Assembly: GCF_000233955.1 (NCBI RefSeq)
Contig: NZ_JH376592.1
Span: forward strand, 1 to 64,000
Direction of reading: 5' to 3'
Origin: Paraprevotella clara YIT 11840
GTDB lineage: Bacteria; Bacteroidota; Bacteroidia; Bacteroidales; Bacteroidaceae
DNA: 64,000 bases
The notes below the pieces were generated by a model. The model was not told where the DNA came from. It ran no database searches and was given only the letters and a program-made list of their open reading frames with translations. Below, piece by piece: positions 16,558 to 25,505 of the stretch. Position 1 is the stretch's first letter. Each line of letters starts with the position of its first letter. The translations under genes and the position numbers were made by a program.

Positions 16558-17769
16558 TTAATGTTTCATAAATTCACGAATAAACTCATCGCCTCGAAGC
16601 AACCCGTAGCTTCCGGCTTTAGCTGCGTCCTCATCGAACGTCTGTACGCTGTCCGGCTCTATGCCAGGGTAGTAAATGGCAAACGGTATAGGGTCGGACG
16701 TATGCGTACGGTGGGCACAGGGCGTAGGATGGTCGGGCAACACGGCGATGGCCACCGGTTCTTCCCAATCTTTCACGGCTTCCAAAATCGGTCCGATGGC
16801 ACGGCGGTCCAGATTCTCTATCGTCTGCAACTTCAATTCCACGTTTCCGTCATGACCGGCTTCGTCGCTCGCCTCCACATGCAGATACACGAAATCACCG
16901 TCTTTCAAGGCTTCTATCGCCACTTGCGCCTTGCCTTCGTAATTCGTATCGTACAAACCGGTAGCCCCTTCCACATCTATGACCTGCAAACCGGCATAAC
17001 GTCCGATACCCCGTATGAGGTCTACGGCGGTAATGACCGCACCCTTTTTGATTTGAGGATAAGTCTCCGTCAACGGAACCATGGCCGGACGGTTGCCACC
17101 GCCCCATGGCCAAATACTGTTGGCCGCATCGCGGCCTTCCTTCATCCGGCGGAGATTCAACGGGTGGTCGGTCAACAACCTCTGAGACTCCAGAATCAGG
17201 CGATTCAGCAAGTCTGCGGTTTCCTGCGCTTCAGGCACCTCGGCCTTCACCATACAGTCGCGGAAAGGCGTACCCGGCACGTCGTGCGGAGGAGTACAAT
17301 GCAGATGCTTGTTTCCGCCTTTGATGACCAATAAATGGCGGTACTGCACACCCGTATAGAAATGTATACGCTCGTTACCTAACTTCTCTTGCAAGAAACG
17401 AATCAGCACATCCGCCTCTTCCGTCTCCAACCGTCCGCAAGAATGGTTTTTTATCTTACCTTCTTCAATGCAAATCAGATTACAACGCAACGCCAAATCA
17501 TCATCGGCCAGTTCGACTCCGATACTGGCTGCTTCGAGCGGCCCGCGCCCTTCATACACCTTGTGCTGATCGTAACCCAAAATGGAAGAATTGGCCACTT
17601 CGCTACCGGGATGAAATCCCTCCGGCACGGTCTGCAACAATCCGTTGCGTCCCATGCGGGCTATCCAATCCATATTAGGCGTATGGGCATATTGCAACAA
17701 CGTCTTGTCGCCCAAGGCCGGAACTTTCCAATCGGCCATGCCGTCGCCCAGTATAATAATATGCTTCAT
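16558..17769 (-). CDS. apgM: ApgM-type phosphoglycerate mutase-like protein, probable homoserine kinase analogue
   Basis: An alkaline-phosphatase-superfamily protein of 403 residues, of the archaeal-type cofactor-independent phosphoglycerate mutase group (COG3635). The start IILGDGMADW supplies the first metal Asp, NSSILGYD the Ser/Asp region, and HVEASDEAGHDGN with LPDHPTPCAHRTHT the second metal site. It lies between thrA and thrC, and the window shows no separate thrB. Genome-context annotation has proposed COG3635 proteins as a functional analogue of homoserine kinase; here the context supports that, but sequence alone does not prove it. Confidence 0.85.
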   Translation of the reverse strand: MKHIIILGDGMADWKVPALGDKTLLQYAHTPNMDWIARMGRNGLLQTVPEGFHPGSEVANSSILGYDQHKVYEGRGPLEAASIGVELADDDLALRCNLICIEEGKIKNHSCGRLETEEADVLIRFLQEKLGNERIHFYTGVQYRHLLVIKGGNKHLHCTPPHDVPGTPFRDCMVKAEVPEAQETADLLNRLILESQRLLTDHPLNLRRMKEGRDAANSIWPWGGGNRPAMVPLTETYPQIKKGAVITAVDLIRGIGRYAGLQVIDVEGATGLYDTNYEGKAQVAIEALKDGDFVYLHVEASDEAGHDGNVELKLQTIENLDRRAIGPILEAVKDWEEPVAIAVLPDHPTPCAHRTHTSDPIPFAIYYPGIEPDSVQTFDEDAAKAGSYGLLRGDEFIREFMKH

Positions 17770-17799
17770 CTTTATCTCCTTACCTTAATTATATATATG

Positions 17800-20229
17800 T
17801 CATACGTTGGCAATACTCATGATGTCGGCAAAAACACCGGCCGCCGTCACTCCGGCCCCGGCTCCGTATCCCTGAATCTGCATGGGATACTCCTTATAGC
17901 GTTCAGTCGTCAGCAAGATAATGTTATTGGAACCTTCGAGGGTGTAGAACGGATGTTCACGTCCTACCTCACACAGTTCCACACTGGCTTTGCCGTTCTC
18001 GTAACGGGAAACAAAACGCCAACGTTTTCCTTCGCTCTCCAATACCTTACGCCGCCGCTCGAAATCGGCATCCAGGGAAGGCAGGTTCTTCCAAAATTCA
18101 TCCAACGTACCCCGGAAAAACGAATCGGGCACGAACAGGTGCTTCTCCACGTCGGACTGTTCGATACGGTAACCGGCTTCACGCGCCAAAATCACCAACT
18201 TGCGGATGACATCTTTTCCGCTCAAATCCACACGGGGATCGGGCTCGCTATATCCTTCTTCCTTGGCTAACCGTACAGTCTCGCTAAACGGAACGTCGGC
18301 CGAAATCTTGTTGAATATGAAATTCAAAGTACCGCTCAATACGGCTTCTATCTTCAAAATCTTATCCCCGCTGTTCAGCAAATCGTTCATGGTACGGATA
18401 ATGGGCAGGCCGGCTCCCACATTCGTCTCGAACAGGAACTTAACCCCGCGCTGACGGGCTGTGGATTTCAGTTTCTGATAAGTGGCGTAATCGGAAGAGG
18501 CCGCAGCCTTATTGGCCGCCACCACGGAGATGTTATGCTCCAGAAATTCCTGATACAGTCCGGCCACATCGGAACTGGCCGTACAGTCGACAAACACGGA
18601 ATTGAAGATGTTCATTCCTATCACTTCGTCACGCAAGCGGTTCAAATCGCTCGGCGCACTATGCGCCAACTGTTCACGGCAGTTCTCCAAACTGATACCT
18701 TCGCGGTCGAACATCGCATTGTGCCCGCTGGCAATACCCACGACCTTAAGCTTCAAACCCCGTTCTTTCTTCAATTTCTCACTCTGCTGCGCCAACTGCG
18801 CAATCAAGCTACTACCCACCGTCCCTACTCCGCACAGAAAAAGATTGAGGACTTGGTATTCCGAAAGAAAAAAACTATCATGGATGACATTAAGTGTCTT
18901 GCGTAAGAACAGCCCGTCCACCACAAAAGAGATATTCGTCTCCGAAGCGCCCTGTGCACAAGCAATCACATTGATGCCGCTACGCCCCAACGTTCCGAAC
19001 AACTTACCGGCGATGCCGGGTGTGTGCTTCATGTTCTCGCCTACGATGGCCACTGTAGCCAAACCGCTTTCCGCCGTCATCCGGTACATAGCTCCCGTCT
19101 CTATTTCCTTGGAGAACTCCGCATTTAAAACCTCGCAAGCCGCATCGGCATCCGCATCGCGTACACCGATGGACGTACTGTTCTCCGAAGAAGCCTGCGA
19201 CACGAGGAACACACTGATGCCGTTATTGGCCAACGCCGAGAAGATACGACGGTTCACGCCGATGACTCCCACCATAGACAAACCGGAAACCGTAATCAAT
19301 GTCGTTCCGTTTATACTGGAAATACCCTTGATAGGCTTCTGGTCTTCGGCGATGTCGCTCTTAATCACCGTGCCTTTTCCCGAAGGATTAAACGTATTCT
19401 TGATGAGAATCGGAATATTCTTTACGCAAACCGGATAGATGGTAGGGGGATAAACCACCTTCGCACCGAAGTTGCAAAGCTCCATAGCCTCTACATAACT
19501 TAACTCATTGATGGTATAAGCGGTGGAAATCACCTTCGGGTCGGCCGTCATGAAACCGTCCACATCCGTCCATATTTCCAAAAAAGAAGCATCCAATGCC
19601 GCTGCAATGATGGAGGCCGTATAGTCCGACCCTCCACGACCTAAGTTCGTCACCTCTCCGGAGTCGGCATCCGTGGAAATGAATCCCGGAACCAAAGAAA
19701 CTTTCGGCAAGTCGACAAAAGCCTGTTTGACCAATTCGTGCGTCAAATCGGATGCCAGCAACTGACGTCCCGACTTAATCTCAGTCTTAATAAAGGTACG
19801 TGAGTCGAACCATTTGGCTCCGTCTATCAACACGGCTACTATATTGGACGACAGCCGCTCCCCATAACTGACTATGGCAGCAGACGTCTTAGGCGAAAGA
19901 TCACGGATAAGATAGACGCCTTGATAAATGCTTTTCAACTCATCCAGCAAGGCGTCGATGGTCTCCAATAAACGTTCCTTATTTTCTCCGGAAGGAATTA
20001 CGGCTTCTATCATCTGATGGTGACGCACGGCAATCTCATCAAACTCGGACTGGTAAGACAAGTCTCCGGCCAAAGCCAACTTGGATGTCTTAATCAACTT
20101 GTCGGTAATTCCGCCCAATGCAGATACTACGACAACCACAGGCTCCTTTTCAGCCTCAACAATCTTTTTAACACTCAGAATGCTTTCTACGGAACCTACG
20201 GATGTTCCCCCAAATTTTAATACTTTCAT
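17800..20229 (-). CDS. thrA: Bifunctional aspartokinase / homoserine dehydrogenase
   Basis: A fusion enzyme of 809 residues. The N-terminal aspartokinase (KFGGTS at residues 4-9) runs to about residue 290. Two ACT-type regulatory segments follow (about 310-455), and then homoserine dehydrogenase with the NAD(P) motif GVGTVGSSL near residue 470 and the catalytic region NVGAGLPIIRT. It carries out the first and third steps from aspartate to threonine and methionine, and is probably feedback-regulated through the ACT region. I chose the ATG at 20229 (KVLKFGGTS); a frame opening 14 codons earlier has no family support. A hairpin GTCTCG/CGAGAC at 20279-20297 lies in the leader. Confidence 0.95.
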   Translation of the reverse strand: MKVLKFGGTSVGSVESILSVKKIVEAEKEPVVVVVSALGGITDKLIKTSKLALAGDLSYQSEFDEIAVRHHQMIEAVIPSGENKERLLETIDALLDELKSIYQGVYLIRDLSPKTSAAIVSYGERLSSNIVAVLIDGAKWFDSRTFIKTEIKSGRQLLASDLTHELVKQAFVDLPKVSLVPGFISTDADSGEVTNLGRGGSDYTASIIAAALDASFLEIWTDVDGFMTADPKVISTAYTINELSYVEAMELCNFGAKVVYPPTIYPVCVKNIPILIKNTFNPSGKGTVIKSDIAEDQKPIKGISSINGTTLITVSGLSMVGVIGVNRRIFSALANNGISVFLVSQASSENSTSIGVRDADADAACEVLNAEFSKEIETGAMYRMTAESGLATVAIVGENMKHTPGIAGKLFGTLGRSGINVIACAQGASETNISFVVDGLFLRKTLNVIHDSFFLSEYQVLNLFLCGVGTVGSSLIAQLAQQSEKLKKERGLKLKVVGIASGHNAMFDREGISLENCREQLAHSAPSDLNRLRDEVIGMNIFNSVFVDCTASSDVAGLYQEFLEHNISVVAANKAAASSDYATYQKLKSTARQRGVKFLFETNVGAGLPIIRTMNDLLNSGDKILKIEAVLSGTLNFIFNKISADVPFSETVRLAKEEGYSEPDPRVDLSGKDVIRKLVILAREAGYRIEQSDVEKHLFVPDSFFRGTLDEFWKNLPSLDADFERRRKVLESEGKRWRFVSRYENGKASVELCEVGREHPFYTLEGSNNIILLTTERYKEYPMQIQGYGAGAGVTAAGVFADIMSIANV

Positions 20230-20337
20230 ATCTACGTTTTCAGAATTGGATCTCTTTGCATGCAGGCCCACAACACCTGTCTCGACCGCTCCGAGACCTT
20301 AATATTTCAAAGTTGTTCTATCGTTGTATAACATCCG

Positions 20338-20345
20338 CAAAAATA
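20338..20345 (-). promoter_or_regulatory. -7 promoter box of the thr operon
   Basis: TATTTTTG followed by CGG on the minus strand. It implies a leader of about 100 nt with a 6-bp hairpin (20279-20297). I see no Thr-rich leader peptide, so attenuation is not supported. Confidence 0.6.
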
Positions 20346-20388
20346 GCAATTATTTATCTAAAAAGGCTTATGAAATAAAATTAATTTG

Positions 20389-20396
20389 TATTTTTG
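20389..20396 (+). promoter_or_regulatory. -7 promoter box of the beta-barrel gene at 20431
   Basis: TATTTTTG on the plus strand, divergent from the thr promoter 50 bp away. Confidence 0.6.
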
Positions 20397-20430
20397 CCTA
20401 ATAAATCATCGATATTAAGCATACACTCAC

Positions 20431-21132
20431 ATGACAAAAAAAACTTTTCTTCTATATGTCTTATTACTGTTGACCGCCATGCCGGTAAGCGCCGGAAAGG
20501 ATTTCTATGAAGGAGAACCCGTATATGCGAGCCGTTGGCGGGATTACAGGCGAAGCTCTTACTTCGGTCTGCGTTTCGGTCTGAACGTCCCTACGGTGCG
20601 ATACAAAGGGACAGGAGGAGAAGCACAGACCAATCCGTTGCCGCGTTATCATATCGGATTGGTTTACGGAAACAAGCTGGGCGACGGACTACCCTTCTTC
20701 TTGGAGAGCGGATTGATTTACACGGAAAAGGGTACGGAAATAGAAGCCACGGAGGAAGTCGAGTTTAAGAAATGTTACATGAGGTATCTGGAAATTCCCA
20801 TTGTACTGAAATACAAACTCAACACCAACGCCGACGATTTCACCGTGCAACCGTTTTTCGGAGGTTTCATGGCCGTTGGCGTAGGCGGAACGACCAAACT
20901 TTACGATTCCCGTACCAAGATTGACCCATTCGGAGCCGACCGCTATAAACGCTTCGATGCCGGAATACGGGTTGGTTGCGGCATGGCTTTCCAAAACTTC
21001 TACTTTGAGATGGGATACGACATCGGCTTGTTCAACATTGCCGGACGTAACTACAGCGAATACCATTACGACGACTTCGACGGGCACATCCGCACGGGCA
21101 ATCTCACCATGACCTTGGGAGTGGATTTCTAA
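20431..21132 (+). CDS. PorT-like outer-membrane beta-barrel protein
   Basis: The protein has 233 residues. The signal peptide is cleaved after VSA (about residue 20), a Tyr/Arg-rich linker follows, and then amphipathic strands such as YFGLRFGLNVP, PFFLESGLIYTEKG and the terminal LTMTLGVDF. This is the outer-membrane beta-barrel class seen twice more in the window (3516-4100 and 5584-6324). Its stop codon overlaps that of the convergent FAD-dehydrogenase gene by four bases, so there is no terminator between the two. Confidence 0.8.
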   Translation: MTKKTFLLYVLLLLTAMPVSAGKDFYEGEPVYASRWRDYRRSSYFGLRFGLNVPTVRYKGTGGEAQTNPLPRYHIGLVYGNKLGDGLPFFLESGLIYTEKGTEIEATEEVEFKKCYMRYLEIPIVLKYKLNTNADDFTVQPFFGGFMAVGVGGTTKLYDSRTKIDPFGADRYKRFDAGIRVGCGMAFQNFYFEMGYDIGLFNIAGRNYSEYHYDDFDGHIRTGNLTMTLGVDF

Positions 21133-22727
21133 CTCCCGAGGTAAGCAGCCGCAGCTTCCGCACAACGTTCCCCGTCCATCGCGGCCGACACGATGCCTCC
21201 GGCATATCCGGCACCTTCGCCGCACGGGAACAATCCCTTCAACCGCACGTGTTGTAAGGTTTCCCCGTCGCGCACGATACGTACGGGTGCCGACGTGCGG
21301 CTCTCCACTCCTATCATCACGGCCTCGTTGGTCAGGAAACCACGGGAGGCTTTGCCGAAACGGCGGAAGCCCTCTGCCAGCCGTGCCGTGACGAACTTCG
21401 GCATCCAAAAATGCAAAGACGAGGACACCAGTCCGGGAACATACGAACTCGCGGGCAGGTCGTAACTCAAACGCCCGTTCACGAAATCGGCCATCCGTTG
21501 CGCGGGAGCCGTCTGCCGACAATTTCCCTGCTGCCAGTTCTGTTCTTCCAAGGCTTCCTGGAAGCACATCATGGCCAACGGATTCCGCACGTCCGGCTGC
21601 AAACCGGAAACAGCCATAAAACCGGCCAGTGATTTCTCTTCCAAATCTTCCGGATGCAATTCCACCACCATGCCTGAATTGCTCCATTTCGACCCACGGT
21701 TGCTGGGCGACATCCCGTTGACCACCGTCTGCCGGGGGCCACTGGCTGCCGGGACGACGAACCCGCCCGGACACATACAGAAACTGTACACCCCGCGGCC
21801 TTCCACTTGCTGCACAAAGCTATACTCCGCAGCCGGAAGATACTTTCCCCTTCCGTTCCGGTTGTGATATTGTATCTGGTCGATGAGGAGCGACGGATGT
21901 TCCAAACGCACACCGACCGCCAAGCCCTTGCTTTCGATTTCCACGCCATGGGCATGCAACCAGCGATAGACATCACGCGCCGAATGCCCCGTGGCCAGAA
22001 TAACCGGCCCGCGGAAGGTCTTCCCCGTGTTCGTCTCTATCCCCACCACCGTGTCTTTCTCGATGAGCAAAGCATCCATACGGGTCTCGAAATGCACTTC
22101 TCCCCCGCAGTCCAGAATCGTCTTGCGCATATTCTCGATGACTCTCGGAAGTTTGTCCGTCCCGATGTGAGGATGGGCATCTTGCAGGATGGACACACTG
22201 GCCCCGTGCTGACAGAATACATTCAGGATTTTCTCCACGTTCCCGCGTTTCTTGCTCCGGGTGTACAGCTTTCCGTCGGAATAAGCTCCTGCGCCGCCTT
22301 CCCCGAAACTGTAATTGCTCTCGCTGTCCACTTTATGCTCACGCGATATTTTGGCCAAGTCCAACTTACGGTCGCGGACGTTCTTACCTCGTTCCACGAT
22401 GACGGGACGATACCCCGCTTCAATCAGGCGCAAGGCGGCAAACAGTCCGCCGGGACCGGCACCGACCACAACCACCTGCGGACGTCCCTCCACATTCCGG
22501 TATGCCGTACGGACAAATTCATCGTCCTCCGGCTGTTCATTGACGTACACCCGTACCTTCAAGTTGACGAATATCGTGCGTTGGCGGGCGTCGAAACTGC
22601 GTTTCAACACCCGTATAGCCGTCAGCGTCCGTTCGTCCTTTCCTTTCTCGCGGGCAATGTAACGGCGCAAGGCCTGCTCATTGGCTGCCGTTTCCGGCAA
22701 GACCCTGAGTTGGTATTCTTCTATCAT
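21129..22727 (-). CDS. FAD-dependent dehydrogenase (COG2509 type)
   Basis: A flavoprotein of 532 residues. A short alpha/beta N-terminal domain precedes the Rossmann FAD motif VVVGAGPGGLFAALRLIEAG near residue 85. Downstream are the family segment SNYSFGEGGAGAYSDGKLYTR, the second nucleotide motif VILATGHSARDVY, and the C-terminal FPCGEGAGYAGGIVSAAMDG. The reaction is unknown for this family. The start at 22727 has an AAGGA site; the longer frame overlaps radA. It is 22 bp downstream of radA and probably in the same transcript. Confidence 0.88.
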   Translation of the reverse strand: MIEEYQLRVLPETAANEQALRRYIAREKGKDERTLTAIRVLKRSFDARQRTIFVNLKVRVYVNEQPEDDEFVRTAYRNVEGRPQVVVVGAGPGGLFAALRLIEAGYRPVIVERGKNVRDRKLDLAKISREHKVDSESNYSFGEGGAGAYSDGKLYTRSKKRGNVEKILNVFCQHGASVSILQDAHPHIGTDKLPRVIENMRKTILDCGGEVHFETRMDALLIEKDTVVGIETNTGKTFRGPVILATGHSARDVYRWLHAHGVEIESKGLAVGVRLEHPSLLIDQIQYHNRNGRGKYLPAAEYSFVQQVEGRGVYSFCMCPGGFVVPAASGPRQTVVNGMSPSNRGSKWSNSGMVVELHPEDLEEKSLAGFMAVSGLQPDVRNPLAMMCFQEALEEQNWQQGNCRQTAPAQRMADFVNGRLSYDLPASSYVPGLVSSSLHFWMPKFVTARLAEGFRRFGKASRGFLTNEAVMIGVESRTSAPVRIVRDGETLQHVRLKGLFPCGEGAGYAGGIVSAAMDGERCAEAAAAYLGS

Positions 22728-22749
22728 ATCCTTATCGTTATCTGTTCGT

Positions 22750-24174
22750 TTAACCGAAAAGCGCACGGAGCGCCTCTTCCACTTTCCGCACTGGGACAAG
22801 TTCTATCTTCAGTTTCGACGTGTCGAATCCCTGCAAATTGTGGCGCGGGACTATCATTTGCCGGAAACCGAGCTTGGCAGCTTCCGCCACGCGCTGTTCG
22901 ATACGGTTTACCGGACGTATCTCGCCGCTCAAGCCGACTTCCCCGGCCATGCAGACGCCGCTTTCGATACCCGTGTCCACATTGCTGCTCAACACGGCGG
23001 CAACGACGGACAAGTCGATGGCCGGATCGGTCACTTTCAATCCTCCGGCAATGTTCAGGAACACGTCTTTCTGCGCCAGTTTGAAGCCCACTCGCTTTTC
23101 CAACACGGCCAGCAACATATTCAACCGGCGCAGGTCGAAACCGGTGGCCGAACGTTGCGGCGTGCCGTAAGCCGCCGTGCTAACCAAGGCTTGCGTCTCG
23201 ATGAGGAAGGGGCGCACGCCCTCGATGGCCGAAGAAATGGCCACGCCGCTCAGTCCTTCGTGATTCTCGGTGAGCAACAGTTCCGAAGGATTGCTCACCT
23301 GCCGCAAACCGTCTTGCCGCATCTCGTAGATGCCCAACTCGGCCGTGCTGCCGAAACGGTTCTTGATGCTGCGCAGGATGCGGTACATATAATGTTGATC
23401 GCCCTCGAACTGCAACACGGCATCCACGATATGTTCCAACACCTTGGGGCCGGCCAGTGTCCCCTCCTTATTGATATGGCCGATCAATATCACGGGAATA
23501 TTGCTCTCCTTGGCGAATTTCAACAACAGCGCGGCGCACTCGCGCACCTGCGAGATGCTGCCGGGCGAACTGTCCACGGCCTCTGTCATAATGGTCTGTA
23601 TGGAATCGATGACCACCAACTGCGGCTGCTCGTTACGGACGTGCAGGAAAATCTGGTCAAGCGAAGTCTCGCACACGACCATACAAGACGAACGGGACAA
23701 GAACCCTTCCCGTCCGTCCGCCTTTCCTCCTGCCCTTGGCACCAAACGGTCGGCACGCAACTTCAACTGCCGCGCACTCTCCTCTCCACTGACATAAAGC
23801 ACCCGCTTGTCCGTCATCTTCAGTACGGTCTGCAAGACTAACGTGGACTTCCCGATGCCGGGTTCCCCACCCAGAAGCACCAATGAGCCGGGCACCAGTC
23901 CGCCGCCCAATACGCGGTTCAGTTCCTCGTCGTGCATGTCCAACCTCGGTTCTTCATCGGTCACAATCTGTCCCACGGGAATAGGCCTCCTACGCAACGG
24001 TTCCCCCGGCAACGCCTGACGGAATCCTCCCGGCACGGCAGCCGACACACTCTCCTTGCGTACAGTGAATTCCTTAAAAGTATTCCATTCCCCGCACGCA
24101 GGGCAACGCCCCACCCACTTCGGTGATTCCTGTCCGCAATTCGCACACACATAGACGGTCTTATCCTTTGCCAT
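22750..24174 (-). CDS. radA: DNA repair protein RadA
   Basis: A RecA-superfamily branch-migration ATPase of 474 residues. The N-terminal zinc finger has CANCG near residue 10 and CPACG near residue 27. Then come Walker A GGEPGIGKST, Walker B LVVIDSIQT, the RadA-specific KNRFG motif (SIKNRFGSTAELGIYEM), and the C-terminal Lon-protease-like domain. The ATG at 24174 opens the conserved MAKDKTVYVC start with AAAGG upstream. Frames reaching 24366 are not supported. Confidence 0.96.
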   Translation of the reverse strand: MAKDKTVYVCANCGQESPKWVGRCPACGEWNTFKEFTVRKESVSAAVPGGFRQALPGEPLRRRPIPVGQIVTDEEPRLDMHDEELNRVLGGGLVPGSLVLLGGEPGIGKSTLVLQTVLKMTDKRVLYVSGEESARQLKLRADRLVPRAGGKADGREGFLSRSSCMVVCETSLDQIFLHVRNEQPQLVVIDSIQTIMTEAVDSSPGSISQVRECAALLLKFAKESNIPVILIGHINKEGTLAGPKVLEHIVDAVLQFEGDQHYMYRILRSIKNRFGSTAELGIYEMRQDGLRQVSNPSELLLTENHEGLSGVAISSAIEGVRPFLIETQALVSTAAYGTPQRSATGFDLRRLNMLLAVLEKRVGFKLAQKDVFLNIAGGLKVTDPAIDLSVVAAVLSSNVDTGIESGVCMAGEVGLSGEIRPVNRIEQRVAEAAKLGFRQMIVPRHNLQGFDTSKLKIELVPVRKVEEALRALFG

Positions 24175-24270
24175 AGCCTTTCCCTGTTCTTTGAAAGGAT
24201 AAAAGTACAGAGTTTTTCCGGAGTGACCATAAAAATGTGGGAGAAAATTCCTTTTCCTGAATTTTAATCG

Positions 24271-24278
24271 TAAATTTG
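24271..24278 (+). promoter_or_regulatory. -7 promoter box of the S41-like peptidase gene
   Basis: TAAATTTG, 22 bp before the ATG at 24301. Confidence 0.55.
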
Positions 24279-24300
24279 CTTCATATAATCCTATACCTAT

Positions 24301-25446
24301 ATGATACACAGAAAAATATTGTTCTACGTCTTCACCCTCCTGTCCATACATCCCATTGATGCACAAACCCGGGAGGAGGCGCTATCCGAGTTCGATTGGC
24401 TCACGGGCTTCATCCAACGTAACTATCCGGGATACGAGATAAAGACGCAAGGAAAGGAAGACGAATGGAACCAACGTACCGCCGCCCTGAGGAATATCAT
24501 CATCCAAAGGCCGGACACACTGCCTTTGGCCATGGACCAATACGTCCGGAACTTCAACGACGGCCACTTATGGGTGAACACCACCCCGGAGGGAAACGCC
24601 AAATTTCAGTCCATCATACAAAGGGAACTTGCCCGACGGGCAAAAAGCCACCGTCCGGAATCCTTCAACATGTACTACACCGCCAAGGCCATGAACGACA
24701 GCACCTTTTTTCTGCGCATCCCGTCCTTTGCTGATTCCGAATCCAACGAAATCGTGGAAAAAAACCTGAAAGAAATCACTTCACGCCCCTACTTGATTGT
24801 GGACTTAAGAGGAAACGGAGGGGGCAACGACATGAATTTCCAAACCCTGATGGCACTGGTTTACAGCCAACCGTACCTCACCCATGGCGTGGAACTCTAC
24901 GCCACCCCCGATTTCCTTTCCCTTTATCGGAGGCTTGTCACAGAAAATCCTGAAGAAACATGGGCGAGGTTTTGCCAAGACATGGCCGACAGCGTAGCAC
25001 AACATTTGGGCGGATACGTACTGCGACCGGGACTACAGCGCATCCGGCTTATGAAACGGGATTCCGTGTATCCTTATCCGCGCAAGGTAGGCATCCTCAT
25101 TCATGGTCGTAACGCCTCATCAGCGGAACAGTTCATACTGGAGGCGAAGAACAGTGAAAAAGTGACGCTATTCGGCAACGAGCCGACCTTAGGAGCCATC
25201 GACTTATCCAACGTTTACTCATTCACGTCTCCCCTCGGGTGGTTCCGGTTGGGTGTCCCCACCACCCGTAGTTGCCGTTGGCCGGACATCGTCATCGACG
25301 GGAAAGGCATCGCTCCCCAAATTCCCGTGCCTTATCCGGACTCCATGCAAGAAAGAGACCATATAGGAGAAGAAATCCTGTACATCGAACGGGTACTGCG
25401 AGGAATCCCATGCCGTGCCCCGGCAAATGAATCCACCGGAAAATAA
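24301..25446 (+). CDS. Exported S41-family peptidase-like protein
   Basis: The protein has 381 residues with a signal peptide ending at IDA-Q (about residue 21). The core matches the S41 (C-terminal processing/tricorn-type) fold: FNDGHLWV, the strand LIVDLRGNGGGND, and the nucleophile region GRNASSAEQFILEA. The usual Ser-Lys dyad lysine of CtpA is not obvious; the corresponding segment reads LFGNEPTLGAIDLS, closer to tricorn-core/IRBP-like members. No PDZ domain is seen, so the protein is shorter than classic Ctp proteases. The substrate is unknown. Confidence 0.8.
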   Translation: MIHRKILFYVFTLLSIHPIDAQTREEALSEFDWLTGFIQRNYPGYEIKTQGKEDEWNQRTAALRNIIIQRPDTLPLAMDQYVRNFNDGHLWVNTTPEGNAKFQSIIQRELARRAKSHRPESFNMYYTAKAMNDSTFFLRIPSFADSESNEIVEKNLKEITSRPYLIVDLRGNGGGNDMNFQTLMALVYSQPYLTHGVELYATPDFLSLYRRLVTENPEETWARFCQDMADSVAQHLGGYVLRPGLQRIRLMKRDSVYPYPRKVGILIHGRNASSAEQFILEAKNSEKVTLFGNEPTLGAIDLSNVYSFTSPLGWFRLGVPTTRSCRWPDIVIDGKGIAPQIPVPYPDSMQERDHIGEEILYIERVLRGIPCRAPANESTGK

Positions 25447-25466
25447 AAGACTTGCGATTTGAAACC

Positions 25467-25482
25467 GTATCCGTCCGGATAC
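25467..25482. terminator. Short palindrome between the S41-like gene and btuD
   Basis: GTATCCG (25467-25473) and CGGATAC (25476-25482) form a small hairpin between convergent genes. A poly-A run follows on the plus strand, and on the minus strand it is followed only by GGTTTC, so termination is uncertain in both directions. Confidence 0.4.
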
Positions 25483-25505
25483 AAAAAAAGTTCCCGAATA
25501 AAAAA

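Noticed and set aside
20230-20332. Threonine attenuator in the thrA leader
   Set aside because: A hairpin is present, but there is no leader peptide rich in Thr or Ile codons and no T-tract.
21807-23084. 425-codon plus-strand ORF
   Set aside because: It runs across the reverse strand of both the FAD-dehydrogenase gene and radA; the GC-rich third positions of those genes create it.
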